Made by a program: the position numbers and the translations under genes. Of a stretch of 64,000 nt of DNA, positions 1 to 7,326 are shown piece by piece. Each line of letters starts with the position of its first letter. The first letter of the stretch is position 1. Under the pieces are notes generated by a model. It saw only the letters and a program-made list of their open reading frames with translations, was not told where the DNA came from and made no database searches. Source of the DNA: UBA2767 sp965228625 (GTDB taxonomy: Bacteria; Pseudomonadota; Alphaproteobacteria; Rhizobiales; Methyloligellaceae); NCBI GenBank assembly GCA_965228625.1, contig OZ245829.1, positions 1,364,001 through 1,428,000 on the forward strand. Reading direction: 5' to 3'.

Positions 1-302
1 TGCAAAACCGGTGGTACCCCCCCGCTCACGGCCCGCAGCAGACATTGGTCGTTTGTGGGTTAATTCGGGTGCCGCGGCCGCCCGTCGTGAGGCCAATTAC
101 AATGCCGAGAAGACCATCAGATCTCGCAAGATCAGGACGGGATTTCGCAGCGATTCACAGCTCCATCAAAAAGGTGTAGCGGTTCGTTCGATTTCCGCCG
201 ACCGAGCAACTTTAGCTAGTAATTGCCAAATAATACAACCTTCCGGTAGATTGATCGGTTCGTGCTTGAATAAACCGACAGTATTGGTCTGGGAGGACGG
301 TT
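1..302. other. intergenic, no gene recognised
   Basis: I see no convincing coding region here: the open frames that cross it look like chance frames. An AT-richer patch at about 205-280 precedes the small gene starting at 303 and is the likely place of its promoter, but no clean -35/-10 pair stands out. Confidence 0.5.
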
Positions 303-548
303 ATGAGACTGGCGGCGACGTTTGCAATTCCTGCAGCCGGGCTGGCGGCTTTGGATTGGTTGGCCATTCCGGCGGAGGCGGTGCGATCCTGCTCCAGCGC
401 CCACAACGAATGTAAGAACTACTGCAAGTCGACGGGCGACGCCCCGGGCTGCTTCAGCATCTGCCAGCAAAGATTCAACAGTTGTAAGCGCACCAGGACG
501 TTTATCTGGACGAACAGGCCCGTGGAAAAAGGACTGGAGAAACGTTAG
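303..548 (+). CDS. small secreted six-cysteine protein, unknown function
   Basis: 81 residues. The ATG has a strong ribosome binding site (GGAGG, six bases upstream). Residues 1-26 look like a signal peptide, so the product is probably exported. The remainder carries six cysteines (30, 37, 41, 50, 54, 61) in the mirror-symmetric spacing C-X6-C-X3-C-X8-C-X3-C-X6-C, which suggests a disulfide-stapled helical hairpin. The family is not recognised and no function is assigned. It lies just upstream of the M16 peptidase on the same strand and its stop is eight bases before that gene's probable CTG start, so the two may be translationally coupled. The strong Shine-Dalgarno site is the best evidence that this is a real gene. 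Confidence 0.6.
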   Translation: MRLAATFAIPAAGLAALDWLAIPAEAVRSCSSAHNECKNYCKSTGDAPGCFSICQQRFNSCKRTRTFIWTNRPVEKGLEKR

Positions 549-556
549 GACTCCGC

Positions 557-1861
557 CTGGGCAGACGCGCCTTCGTTCGCGCCGCCACGGCGTCGGCGCT
601 GCTACCAGCCATCTCCACCGTTTCAGCAACCGGTTCACCGTCACCGCACCGGATCTATCGATTGCCAAATGGGCTCGAGGTCCACACGTCGAGCAACAAA
701 AGCGGATTGCTGGCAGCTCGGGTGGACGTGAAATACGGGGCGATCAACGAAAAACTGCCGGGCACGGCACACCTGCTGGAGCACGTGATCTTCGGAAACA
801 CCGAGAGGTTTCCTGAGAGCGGCATGGGTGACCTTGCCGCGCAGTTCCACCATATCAAACCGACGGTGAACCTGGAGTGGATCTCCTGCAAAGCAGAAAT
901 GCTGCCGGACCGTCTGGAGCGATTTCTCGCTTATACCGCTGACGCATTGTTCGCACCGCGTTTCGAACCCGATCACATTCGCCGCGAGAAGATGTCGGTG
1001 ATCCAGGAGATCGCCTCCACGGAAACCCAGGCGCGGTCAATAAAGCGGATGCTCTACGGCGCGGACCATCCGCTGATGTATGGCTATCAGGGCACGCCCG
1101 AGAGCATTTCGCGTATTTCTGTGTCCGACCTGCGTAGCTTTCATCGCACCGGGGTCCATCCGAACCTCATGTCGATCATTCTGGTCGGGGACATTCCGCC
1201 GCAAAGCGAGGCGTGGATCGAAAGGTATTTCGGTTCCGCCAAACCACGGTCCGTTACGCGCAAAACGCCACGGACCGTCCCGAAGCTCAAGAAGCAGAGA
1301 ATCATCGATCAGGACGTGCCACAGCTCAAAACCGGTACAACGGATATCGAACTCACGTGGAACACGGGCGTCACACTGGCGAGCCCCGAGGTTTACGCAA
1401 CCCGGGCGATGAACCACTTTCTCGGCGGCCACGTCCATTACGCCCGGCTCCGCCAGAAACTGGTCGAAGAGATACCCGTTACCTACAGCATTGCAAGCCA
1501 CTACGACCCCGGCATGTACTCCAGCGAGATGGTGGTGAAGGCCCTCACGGCAACGCAACCTGACCACCTCACCAGGCTGATATTCGACGTGTTTCAGTCG
1601 ATGCGTTCCGAGCCGGTTTCGGAGCGTCTGCTCACTGCGTTCTACGATCACTGGCGCTACGAACGGCGGGCGCTGGCGCAGATGAACGAGGCGATGCGCG
1701 ACATGATCTTCGATGAAATCCGAACCGGCATATCTGCCGAGCAAGAAGAACGCGGTTACCGGAGCGTGACGGCAAGTGACATTCTTGAAGCTTCACGGCG
1801 CCATCTGCCGGATCCTTCCGGCGAATACCTGCTCGTCGTCAGTCGTGGCATCCGCGAATAG
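557..1861 (+). CDS. M16 family zinc metallopeptidase, Tat-type signal peptide
   Basis: Pitrilysin/processing-peptidase-type (M16) protease. The inverted zinc motif H-L-L-E-H is present (H37, E40, H41 counted from the TTG at 662), and a Glu 75 residues later (E116, in the context VIQEI) fits the third zinc ligand. The M16 domain normally begins at a stretch like RIYRLPNGLEV, and the TTG at 662 falls inside it. Reading upstream in frame gives a twin-arginine-type leader (GRRAFVRAA followed by an Ala/Leu-rich core), and the frame stays open back to a TAA at 485. There is no ATG, GTG or TTG in that stretch. The best start is CTG at 557 with AGGA six bases upstream; CTG at 506 is an alternative. 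It is probably translated together with the preceding six-Cys gene and acts in the periplasm. Confidence 0.8.
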   Translation: MGRRAFVRAATASALLPAISTVSATGSPSPHRIYRLPNGLEVHTSSNKSGLLAARVDVKYGAINEKLPGTAHLLEHVIFGNTERFPESGMGDLAAQFHHIKPTVNLEWISCKAEMLPDRLERFLAYTADALFAPRFEPDHIRREKMSVIQEIASTETQARSIKRMLYGADHPLMYGYQGTPESISRISVSDLRSFHRTGVHPNLMSIILVGDIPPQSEAWIERYFGSAKPRSVTRKTPRTVPKLKKQRIIDQDVPQLKTGTTDIELTWNTGVTLASPEVYATRAMNHFLGGHVHYARLRQKLVEEIPVTYSIASHYDPGMYSSEMVVKALTATQPDHLTRLIFDVFQSMRSEPVSERLLTAFYDHWRYERRALAQMNEAMRDMIFDEIRTGISAEQEERGYRSVTASDILEASRRHLPDPSGEYLLVVSRGIRE

Positions 1862-2002
1862 CGCATGCGCTAAAGGATCCGTACGCGCCGTTCCCTGTCC
1901 ACTTGGCGGGGTTTGGCTCATTCAAATGCTGCTCGTCCAACAATCCATATGATAAGAGCTTGGATTGAGTCTGGTTGGGTATTGACGAGGAACCACAAGC
2001 GA

Positions 2003-3127
2003 ATGCGACTGCGTCAGAAATATCTCAATCAGTTCTTTGGTTTGACATTCCTGGCGTCGGTTCTGGTCTTGCTCGGCACCTTTTCCTGCAGGGCTCAGAA
2101 CAGTGATTTCCTGCGCGGTCCACCCCCGGGTGAGGTGCCGCTGAAGGTACAAATGGGTTTCAACCTCGTCGACATCACTGATGTGAGCGAGAAAGAGGAA
2201 ACGATTGATTTCGAAGGCGCCATCTATCTGGAATGGACGGACCCGCGACTCGCCTACGCACCCGCCGATGTCGGTATGAGTGAGCAATGGACTCCAGGAG
2301 ACTACTCCCGAGCGCCCAAGAAGATCTATTTGGGCGAGGCCGAGGTGAACTACGAATTCAATGGTTGGTACCCACGTATCGTAATTCCAAACGGGATCGG
2401 CGATCGGACCACAACAGATGTGGCCATCAGTGTCTGGCCGGATGGCCACATTGCGTACTCAGAGACTTTTTACATCAAGGCGGAAACGCCAATGGATTTG
2501 CGACGCTTCCCCTTCGACACCCAGGACCTGGAAATCTTCTTTCACCCCTTTGTTTATCAGCGCGACGAGATTGTCCTTGTTCCCGACAACAGGCTCTCCC
2601 GGGCATGGGAACATGATCCGGGCATTGCCGACTGGTCCCGCGAGTCCGTGACGGTCTTGGAACGTCCGGCGGAGATCGCCTATTTCGATGATAACAAGCA
2701 TCTGGTCTCGGAGTTTGTCGTCACCATCCAGGTCAAGCGACGGCCGACGCACTTCCTGATAAGCATCCTTCTTCCCATGGTTCTCCTAGTATCGCTTACC
2801 TGGTGTGTGTTCTGGATGGACAATGAGACTCTCTCGACCCGCGTGAACATGATTTTCATCGGAATTCTGAGCGTGGTTGCCTACTATTTCGTCATTCTGG
2901 GACACATCCCTGAAGCCGCCTATCTCACTCTGACAGACGCGTTCATTCTCTCGACGTTTCTCATTCTTGCAGCCGGTGTGGTTCTGGCGGTTACAGTTGA
3001 AAGACTGGAACAAAGTGGACGCAAAGAGTTGGTTTTGAAGGTGGACCGTATCTGCCGCTGGGCCTTTCCACTTGGATACGCTGTGTCGACGCTGTTGTTG
3101 GCTTACCTGTTTCTGGGGCTTCAATAA
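2003..3127 (+). CDS. pentameric ligand-gated ion channel (Cys-loop superfamily homologue)
   Basis: 374 residues. A signal sequence is followed by an extracellular beta-sandwich domain and four C-terminal transmembrane segments. Diagnostic features are the loop MDLRRFPFDTQ (the Phe-Pro-Phe-Asp-x-Gln signature), TM1 beginning at FLISILLP, a TM2 with LSVVAYYF resembling the ELIC channel (LTVVAYAF), and a final helix with WAFPLGY. Prokaryotic members lack the loop disulfide, as here. By eye the pore-mouth Glu of ELIC is replaced by Thr, so ion selectivity cannot be inferred. An upstream in-frame start at 1913 would add 30 residues; ATG 2003 is preferred because it begins the signal peptide and has GAGG upstream. 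The protein should form a pentamer in the inner membrane with the sensor in the periplasm. The ligand is unknown. Confidence 0.88.
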   Translation: MRLRQKYLNQFFGLTFLASVLVLLGTFSCRAQNSDFLRGPPPGEVPLKVQMGFNLVDITDVSEKEETIDFEGAIYLEWTDPRLAYAPADVGMSEQWTPGDYSRAPKKIYLGEAEVNYEFNGWYPRIVIPNGIGDRTTTDVAISVWPDGHIAYSETFYIKAETPMDLRRFPFDTQDLEIFFHPFVYQRDEIVLVPDNRLSRAWEHDPGIADWSRESVTVLERPAEIAYFDDNKHLVSEFVVTIQVKRRPTHFLISILLPMVLLVSLTWCVFWMDNETLSTRVNMIFIGILSVVAYYFVILGHIPEAAYLTLTDAFILSTFLILAAGVVLAVTVERLEQSGRKELVLKVDRICRWAFPLGYAVSTLLLAYLFLGLQ

Positions 3128-3220
3128 GCGAACTTCGTCAGGCCGCTGGAACTCCGGTTCCTCAGCCTGCACAGAACTTCAAGCTCGCTTCGGGTGCGCG
3201 CGAATTTTCAGACGGATTGT

Positions 3221-3676
3221 CTATTGGGCCGCGTCTTCGAGTTTCTTCGCCAGATCGCGGCCTATACGAAACTCTGGAATGGATTGGCGGACGTCTTGGG
3301 GAAGCTCCGTCACGGCGACGCGCAGCGCGCCCTGGAGGTGGGAGATCAGACCAACCGTCGCGGTACGGACCTCCGCCTGCGCCGCCTCAAGCGCAGGCAC
3401 GTCGAGGGATTCGGCGACGAGTGTTCTGTGCAATTTGTCTCGCGCGACGCCGAGTTCACGCAGGGCCTTGAGCAGTCCGGCACGATCGGAGCGAAGAGCC
3501 TTGCGAAACGCATCCTTCAGCTCCTTGGGTATACGCACATCGGTCGTCGAATGATCCAAGATGGAATCAAGGGTGTGGTCCCTGACCAGGCGCACGCCGA
3601 TATAACCTGCCGCGGCGAAGTTCAGCAGCAGCGAGACAATCAATGCGGCAATCAGGGTCTTGTTGGTCCGGTTCAT
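3221..3676 (-). CDS. periplasmic metal-sensor-like protein (Metal_resist/CpxP type)
   Basis: 151 residues: an N-terminal membrane anchor or signal segment (about 8-30), then a wholly helical, charged region typical of the heavy-metal resistance/CpxP-ZraP group. It is the last gene of a minus-strand operon and overlaps the preceding putative anti-sigma gene by four bases (ATGA). A paralogue in the same relative position follows a second ECF sigma gene at 55712-56269. By family resemblance it may sense periplasmic stress or metals and modulate the sigma/anti-sigma pair. No conserved metal-binding His/Cys cluster is evident, so the metal link is inherited from the family name and not shown by the sequence. 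Confidence 0.7.
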   Translation of the reverse strand: MNRTNKTLIAALIVSLLLNFAAAGYIGVRLVRDHTLDSILDHSTTDVRIPKELKDAFRKALRSDRAGLLKALRELGVARDKLHRTLVAESLDVPALEAAQAEVRTATVGLISHLQGALRVAVTELPQDVRQSIPEFRIGRDLAKKLEDAAQ

Positions 3677-4059
3677 GGTAGCGCGCCCCCCAATGCAACG
3701 CTCAGCAGCGACGTCACGCCAACGCTCACCGGCGCAAATGCAGCGAGAATGCCGCCGCCGATGCCGGCAAGTGAGCCCCAGCCAACGATCTGCTTGATTG
3801 GAATGAGGTCAGTTATCTCCCTGCCCTGTTCTCTTTGCGCGATGACCTGCTGGACTTTGGCTGACACGACACCCGCCTGGACGTCCGACATCACGGCGCT
3901 TTCCAGGACGGCGTCCATACGGATCATTTCTTCCTGTAGTGATCGCGCGGTCTCGCTCTTTTGGAGAAGCGCCTCGGCGGAGGAACGCAACTCGTCCGGC
4001 CAATTGGATAGATCGGCGCCCCAGGTGAGGAGCGCGGAATCAAATTCTTGTTCTGTCAT
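3673..4059 (-). CDS. putative anti-sigma factor, membrane-anchored
   Basis: 128 residues. The cytosolic N-terminal part contains an acidic and aromatic motif (WGADLSNWPDELR) followed by a heptad-like helix, and a hydrophobic, Gly/Ala-rich segment at about 94-125 is probably one transmembrane helix. It lies directly behind an ECF sigma gene with a four-base overlap. A longer paralogue at 56266-56790 shares the motif (YGADARRWPEAER) in the same position relative to a second sigma gene. No HxxxCxxC zinc anti-sigma motif is present. The anti-sigma role is inferred from the gene order, topology and paralogy. Confidence 0.6.
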   Translation of the reverse strand: MTEQEFDSALLTWGADLSNWPDELRSSAEALLQKSETARSLQEEMIRMDAVLESAVMSDVQAGVVSAKVQQVIAQREQGREITDLIPIKQIVGWGSLAGIGGGILAAFAPVSVGVTSLLSVALGGALP

Positions 4060-4607
4060 GGCAATTCTCTGTAGGTCTTGCGAAGGCTCTTGCGTGCCCG
4101 TACGAGCAGTTGTTCGATCGCTCCCTCCGAACTCTCCATAATCTGCGCGATTTCAACATTCGATTTCTCCTCCTGGGTCGACAGCAGGATTGCCAGACGC
4201 TGGCGGTCCGGCAGCCTGTTGATCGCCTGCCGCATGAGCCGAAGGGTCTGGCGCTGATCGACACTGTCGCCCGAATCCGCTGCGGCGACCTCGATTTCGA
4301 CGTCCTCATCGACAACGACCTCCCGATTCCGGCGTGTGGTACGCAGATGGTCGATGGAACGGTTGACGGCCACACGATACAGCCAGGTTGAGAATTTCGC
4401 CCCGCCGGGCCGCCAATCGGGCAGTGATTTCCAGGCTTTCCAGAACGTGTCCTGGACGATTTCATCGGCGTCATCGGGCGAACCCACATAACGGCGGACG
4501 ATGGCATGCATTCGCGGGGCGTGACGCTGGACCAGCCGGTTGAAGGCTTGCTGATCGCCCCGTCCCGCCGCCGCAACAAGCGCTTCATCGTCGTCTTCGT
4601 TGTGCAT
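4056..4607 (-). CDS. ECF-family RNA polymerase sigma factor
   Basis: 183 residues with sigma-70 region 2 (DDADEIVQDTFWKAW, then FSTWLYRVAVNRSIDHLR) and region 4 (LPDRQRLAILL through SNVEIAQIMESSEGAIEQLLVRARKSL split across the recognition helix). No regions 1 or 3 are present, as is normal for ECF factors. It overlaps the next gene by four bases and follows the CpxP-like gene after 27 bases, so it belongs to the operon that begins with the sterol-desaturase-like gene at 5926. ECF operons are commonly autoregulated from the first gene, but I could not pick out a matching -35/-10 pair with confidence. Confidence 0.92.
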   Translation of the reverse strand: MHNEDDDEALVAAAGRGDQQAFNRLVQRHAPRMHAIVRRYVGSPDDADEIVQDTFWKAWKSLPDWRPGGAKFSTWLYRVAVNRSIDHLRTTRRNREVVVDEDVEIEVAAADSGDSVDQRQTLRLMRQAINRLPDRQRLAILLSTQEEKSNVEIAQIMESSEGAIEQLLVRARKSLRKTYRELP

Positions 4608-4634
4608 GTCTCAAACACTGGTTTTCTATCTCAC

Positions 4635-5018
4635 CTAGTTGAGGCCCGCTCTGAATTTTTTGCGCATTTCATCCATGATCGCCCGATACCTTGTCATCTG
4701 GCGCGGGCTGAGCACCTGAGCCAGTTGTTGCTCCGTGCGGGCCCGGGAGGCCTTGATCGGTCCGCTCACACGCCAGAGCTGGCGCATGGTCGGCTTTCTG
4801 CCCTTTTCGAATCCCGCGGACTTGAGAATCGCTGCGCGTTCTTCCATGCCCTTGGCGAGGATCGGCTCCACCGTCTGGCGCTGGGCGTCTGTCAAATTCA
4901 GTTCAATGGCCATCTGATCGATCGTCGTTTTGATCGCTTCGCGGTCCAGTGCATGGGACGGCACAGAGGTGAGAACGAGGCCGCAGGCGATTATGAAAAC
5001 CCGTGTGAGGGAGGTCAT
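4635..5018 (-). CDS. CpxP/Spy-like periplasmic protein
   Basis: 127 residues from the ATG at 5018, which is followed at once by a signal peptide (SLTRVFIIACGLVLTSVPSHA). A longer frame starting at 5099 would lie inside the upstream gene. The mature part is helical and includes LTDAQRQTVEPIL and LSPRQMTRYRAIMDEM, reminiscent of the LTxxQ motifs of Spy/CpxP chaperones. Its ATG overlaps the stop of the sterol-desaturase-like gene (ATGA), so translation is coupled. Followed by the ECF sigma gene, it probably belongs to an envelope-stress operon, either as sensor or as target. Confidence 0.7.
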   Translation of the reverse strand: MTSLTRVFIIACGLVLTSVPSHALDREAIKTTIDQMAIELNLTDAQRQTVEPILAKGMEERAAILKSAGFEKGRKPTMRQLWRVSGPIKASRARTEQQLAQVLSPRQMTRYRAIMDEMRKKFRAGLN

Positions 5019-5926
5019 GACTTTTCCTTTCTCTGTTTGACGTTGAAGGGACTTTTGATTGTCAGTTTCGAGTAGCGTCGAGGGGTCTCCGGCGACCACC
5101 CGGGCGGCGCAAACATGTAGCCAATGATCTCGGAGAAACTGCGCGCCGACAGGAGGTCACGGGCTATGCGGCGCCACTCCCACAGCGCGATCTTGATCGG
5201 ATTGTAGGACTTCAGCGGTTCCGTCAGTCCATACTTCGGTGGTTCGGCCTCCTCGGCGAACGTGCCGAATATCCTGTCCCAAATGATCAGGACGCCACCG
5301 TAGTTCCTGTCCAGGTAGTCGGCGTTCGAAGCGTGGTGAACGCGGTGGTGTGACGGCGTGTTGAACAGCCACTCGACCGGTCGCGGCAGACGGCCGACGA
5401 CCTCTGTATGGATCCAAATCTGGTAGAAGAGACTCGCGGCGAGCATCACGAAAACCGCAATGGGATGAAACCCTATCAGAACCAGCGGGGCGAAGAACAA
5501 AACGCTGCCGGACAACAGCCCTGTCCAGCCAAGGCGAGCGGCGACCGAGAGGTTCATTTCTTCCGGAGTGTGATGCACCGAATGGGTCGCCCACAGCCAG
5601 CGGACTTCGTGCGCCATCCGGTGGTGCCAGTAATAGGTCAACTCGAAAAGCAGGAAGAACGCGACGCCGGTGAGAATGTTGTTCAACTCCAGCGTGAACA
5701 ACCGGTACTCGTATAGCCCGAACAGAAATACGCCGGCAGCGCCTGCTGTAGCGGTATCGACAATACGTTTGCCGATTGCGACACCAAATGAGGCGCCGGC
5801 CGCCCGCCAGTCGAAACCCTGCTTGCGCACCCAGACAAGCCAGGCGGCTTCCACGCAAACCAGACCTGCGAGAAACACAAGGAAGAGGCCGGCGCCGGCC
5901 CGCTGTTCAAGAAATCCGAATTCCAC
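5015..5926 (-). CDS. sterol desaturase / fatty acid hydroxylase superfamily enzyme
   Basis: 303 residues, integral membrane di-iron oxygenase. Histidine clusters are visible as HHRMAH (about 101-106), HSVHH (115-119) and a later HHRVHH, the pattern of the FA_hydroxylase domain. Several hydrophobic segments flank them. It should hydroxylate or desaturate a lipid chain using O2; the substrate cannot be told. The GTG start at 5926 has GGGAGG eight bases upstream. It is the first gene of an operon with a CpxP-like gene, an ECF sigma factor, a putative anti-sigma factor and a metal-sensor-like protein, so lipid modification may be part of that stress response. Confidence 0.88.
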   Translation of the reverse strand: MEFGFLEQRAGAGLFLVFLAGLVCVEAAWLVWVRKQGFDWRAAGASFGVAIGKRIVDTATAGAAGVFLFGLYEYRLFTLELNNILTGVAFFLLFELTYYWHHRMAHEVRWLWATHSVHHTPEEMNLSVAARLGWTGLLSGSVLFFAPLVLIGFHPIAVFVMLAASLFYQIWIHTEVVGRLPRPVEWLFNTPSHHRVHHASNADYLDRNYGGVLIIWDRIFGTFAEEAEPPKYGLTEPLKSYNPIKIALWEWRRIARDLLSARSFSEIIGYMFAPPGWSPETPRRYSKLTIKSPFNVKQRKEKS

Positions 5927-5946
5927 GATCGAGACCTCCCGTGTTT

Positions 5947-5975
5947 GGGTCGCCCGATTGGCGGACAGGCGACCC
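5947..5975. terminator. inverted repeat GGGTCGCC/GGCGACCC between two minus-strand genes
   Basis: Perfect 8-bp arms at 5947-5954 and 5968-5975 with a 13-base loop, placed between the stop of the 5999-6334 gene and the start of the sterol-desaturase-like gene. It has no T-run on the minus strand, so it could be a weak terminator or an operator of the following operon. Confidence 0.4.
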
Positions 5976-5998
5976 TTCGCACACGATGCTGCAGGGGA

Positions 5999-6334
5999 TC
6001 ACCAATTGCGGCCACGGAAGCCCGTGCCGGTGCGCGAAACGCCAACGCCCCGCTGGGCCGTTGCACTGCCGGACGCCGTCGCGCCGTTGCGCAGCGTACG
6101 GCTCCAGCTCCGCGAACAGCCGTTTCCTTGAGTGCAGGAGCCGGCAAGTGACGCAGACCCGCCATAGGCACCGTCCACGGTCGCAGAGCGCGACGCCGTT
6201 GTGCCATCGGATGAATGCGTCACCGTGGATGTTCCGCCGCGCGGGCCGGAATATGTATGCGTGCCGTCGGCCAGGGCCGGAACAGCGAGCAAAAGAAATA
6301 GTCCCAGAGCGAAGATGATGAATGACGTGTTCAT
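5999..6334 (-). CDS. secreted Ser/Thr/Gly-rich small protein
   Basis: 111 residues. There is a clear signal peptide (about 1-22, ending ALA), then a low-complexity region built of Ser, Thr, Gly and Arg, with two cysteines (about 68 and 74) and an Arg/Gly/Trp-rich end. Similar small secreted proteins of unknown function occur in Hyphomicrobiales. The ATG is preceded by GGGAAA. Immediately upstream lies a nested hairpin (6350-6396) that would fall in its 5' leader. No function is assigned. Confidence 0.6.
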   Translation of the reverse strand: MNTSFIIFALGLFLLLAVPALADGTHTYSGPRGGTSTVTHSSDGTTASRSATVDGAYGGSASLAGSCTQGNGCSRSWSRTLRNGATASGSATAQRGVGVSRTGTGFRGRNW

Positions 6335-6663
6335 GTCGATTTCCCGTCTTGAAAGGTAGGTTTCACCAACCTCTCGGGTTGGCTTTCGAACCTTTCACGA
6401 CGGAAACGCGCCTGCCCTACGCCCGGCCGCGAATAATTTTTGATCAGACGGTTGGCAGACGTGCGGCAGGGATGCGCGATGTTTTGAAGAGGACGACAGT
6501 TGACCCGCAGTTGCTTAATCTACGTCCGCTCCTTGCGATTTGCGGAAGCATTGGATATGCGGCAATCGACCGGGCTGCTGACCCGAAGCAGATTCGCCCG
6601 CGTAGATGCTAGTGTGCGCATCAAACCGCCCCGGCCCTCCGGTCGATCTTGCAGGAAGTATCC
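6335..6663. other. intergenic region with a structured element
   Basis: About 330 bases between divergent genes (secreted small protein on minus, ABC ATPase on plus). The left part holds a nested hairpin (6350-6396). In the rest I see no gene, and no confident promoter for the ABC operon. Confidence 0.5.
6350..6396 (-). promoter_or_regulatory. nested hairpin in the leader of the secreted Ser/Gly-rich gene
   Basis: Outer arms GAAAGGT (6350-6356) and ACCTTTC (about 6390-6396) enclose inner arms CCAACC (6366-6371) and GGTTGG (6377-6382). The structure ends about 16 bases before the start codon at 6334, so on the minus transcript it would sit just above the ribosome binding site. Confidence 0.4.
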
Positions 6664-7326
6664 TTGAGTTCATCACTGACTCTGAAACACGTCAGAAAAT
6701 CATTCTCGACACAGGATGGGCCCATCCGTGTCCTGGAGGATGTGACGTTCTCCATGAAAGCCGGCGAGCTGCTGGCCATTACCGGCGAGAGCGGGAGCGG
6801 AAAGAGCACGTTGCTGCATATTATCGGTGCGTTGGAAGCCTCCGACGGCGGGGAAATCCGATACGGAGATCTCGAGCTCACCACATTATCCGAGAGTCAG
6901 CGCGCGGACTTCCGCCGGTCGATGGTCGGGATCATCTTTCAGCAATACAATCTGGTTCCATCACTTGATGTGCTCTCCAATGTTCGGCTGCATGCGCGCC
7001 TCGCCGGTCGGGAGAATGAAGACTGGACCCGCTATCTGCTCGACCGTCTTGGCCTTGAGTCGCTCGCGGGCCGGTATCCGGAACAATTGTCGGGCGGTCA
7101 GCAACAACGCGTCGCCATCGGGCGCACGCTGGCAGCGAAGCCCGGTCTCATTCTCGCGGACGAGCCGACCGGCAATCTCGATGAGCGCTCATCGGGCACC
7201 GTCTTCGAGCTCATGTCCGATCTTGCAGAGGAAGCCGGCGCCAGCCTGATCGTTGTCACCCATTCAGCCGAGCTGGCGGGGCTCATCAGTCGCAACCTGC
7301 ACCTGCACGCGGGTCGCGTGGCATGA
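6664..7326 (+). CDS. ABC transporter ATP-binding protein (LolD/MacB/AttE type)
   Basis: 220 residues with all ATPase motifs: Walker A GESGSGKS (about 41-48), Q-loop at FQQYN, signature LSGGQQQR, Walker B LILADEP and H-loop VVTHS. The DEPTGNLD sequence is typical of the LolD/MacB/FtsE branch that drives mechanotransmission rather than classical substrate translocation. Start TTG 6664 is chosen over TTG 6649 because AGGAAG stands five bases upstream of it. It is the first gene of a three-gene operon with a FtsX-type permease (ATGA overlap) and an AttH-like secreted protein. Confidence 0.92.
   Translation: MSSSLTLKHVRKSFSTQDGPIRVLEDVTFSMKAGELLAITGESGSGKSTLLHIIGALEASDGGEIRYGDLELTTLSESQRADFRRSMVGIIFQQYNLVPSLDVLSNVRLHARLAGRENEDWTRYLLDRLGLESLAGRYPEQLSGGQQQRVAIGRTLAAKPGLILADEPTGNLDERSSGTVFELMSDLAEEAGASLIVVTHSAELAGLISRNLHLHAGRVA

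Noticed and set aside
1..302. Coding frame at 11-415
   Set aside because: It overlaps the six-Cys gene, has no leader or domain, and no ribosome binding site.
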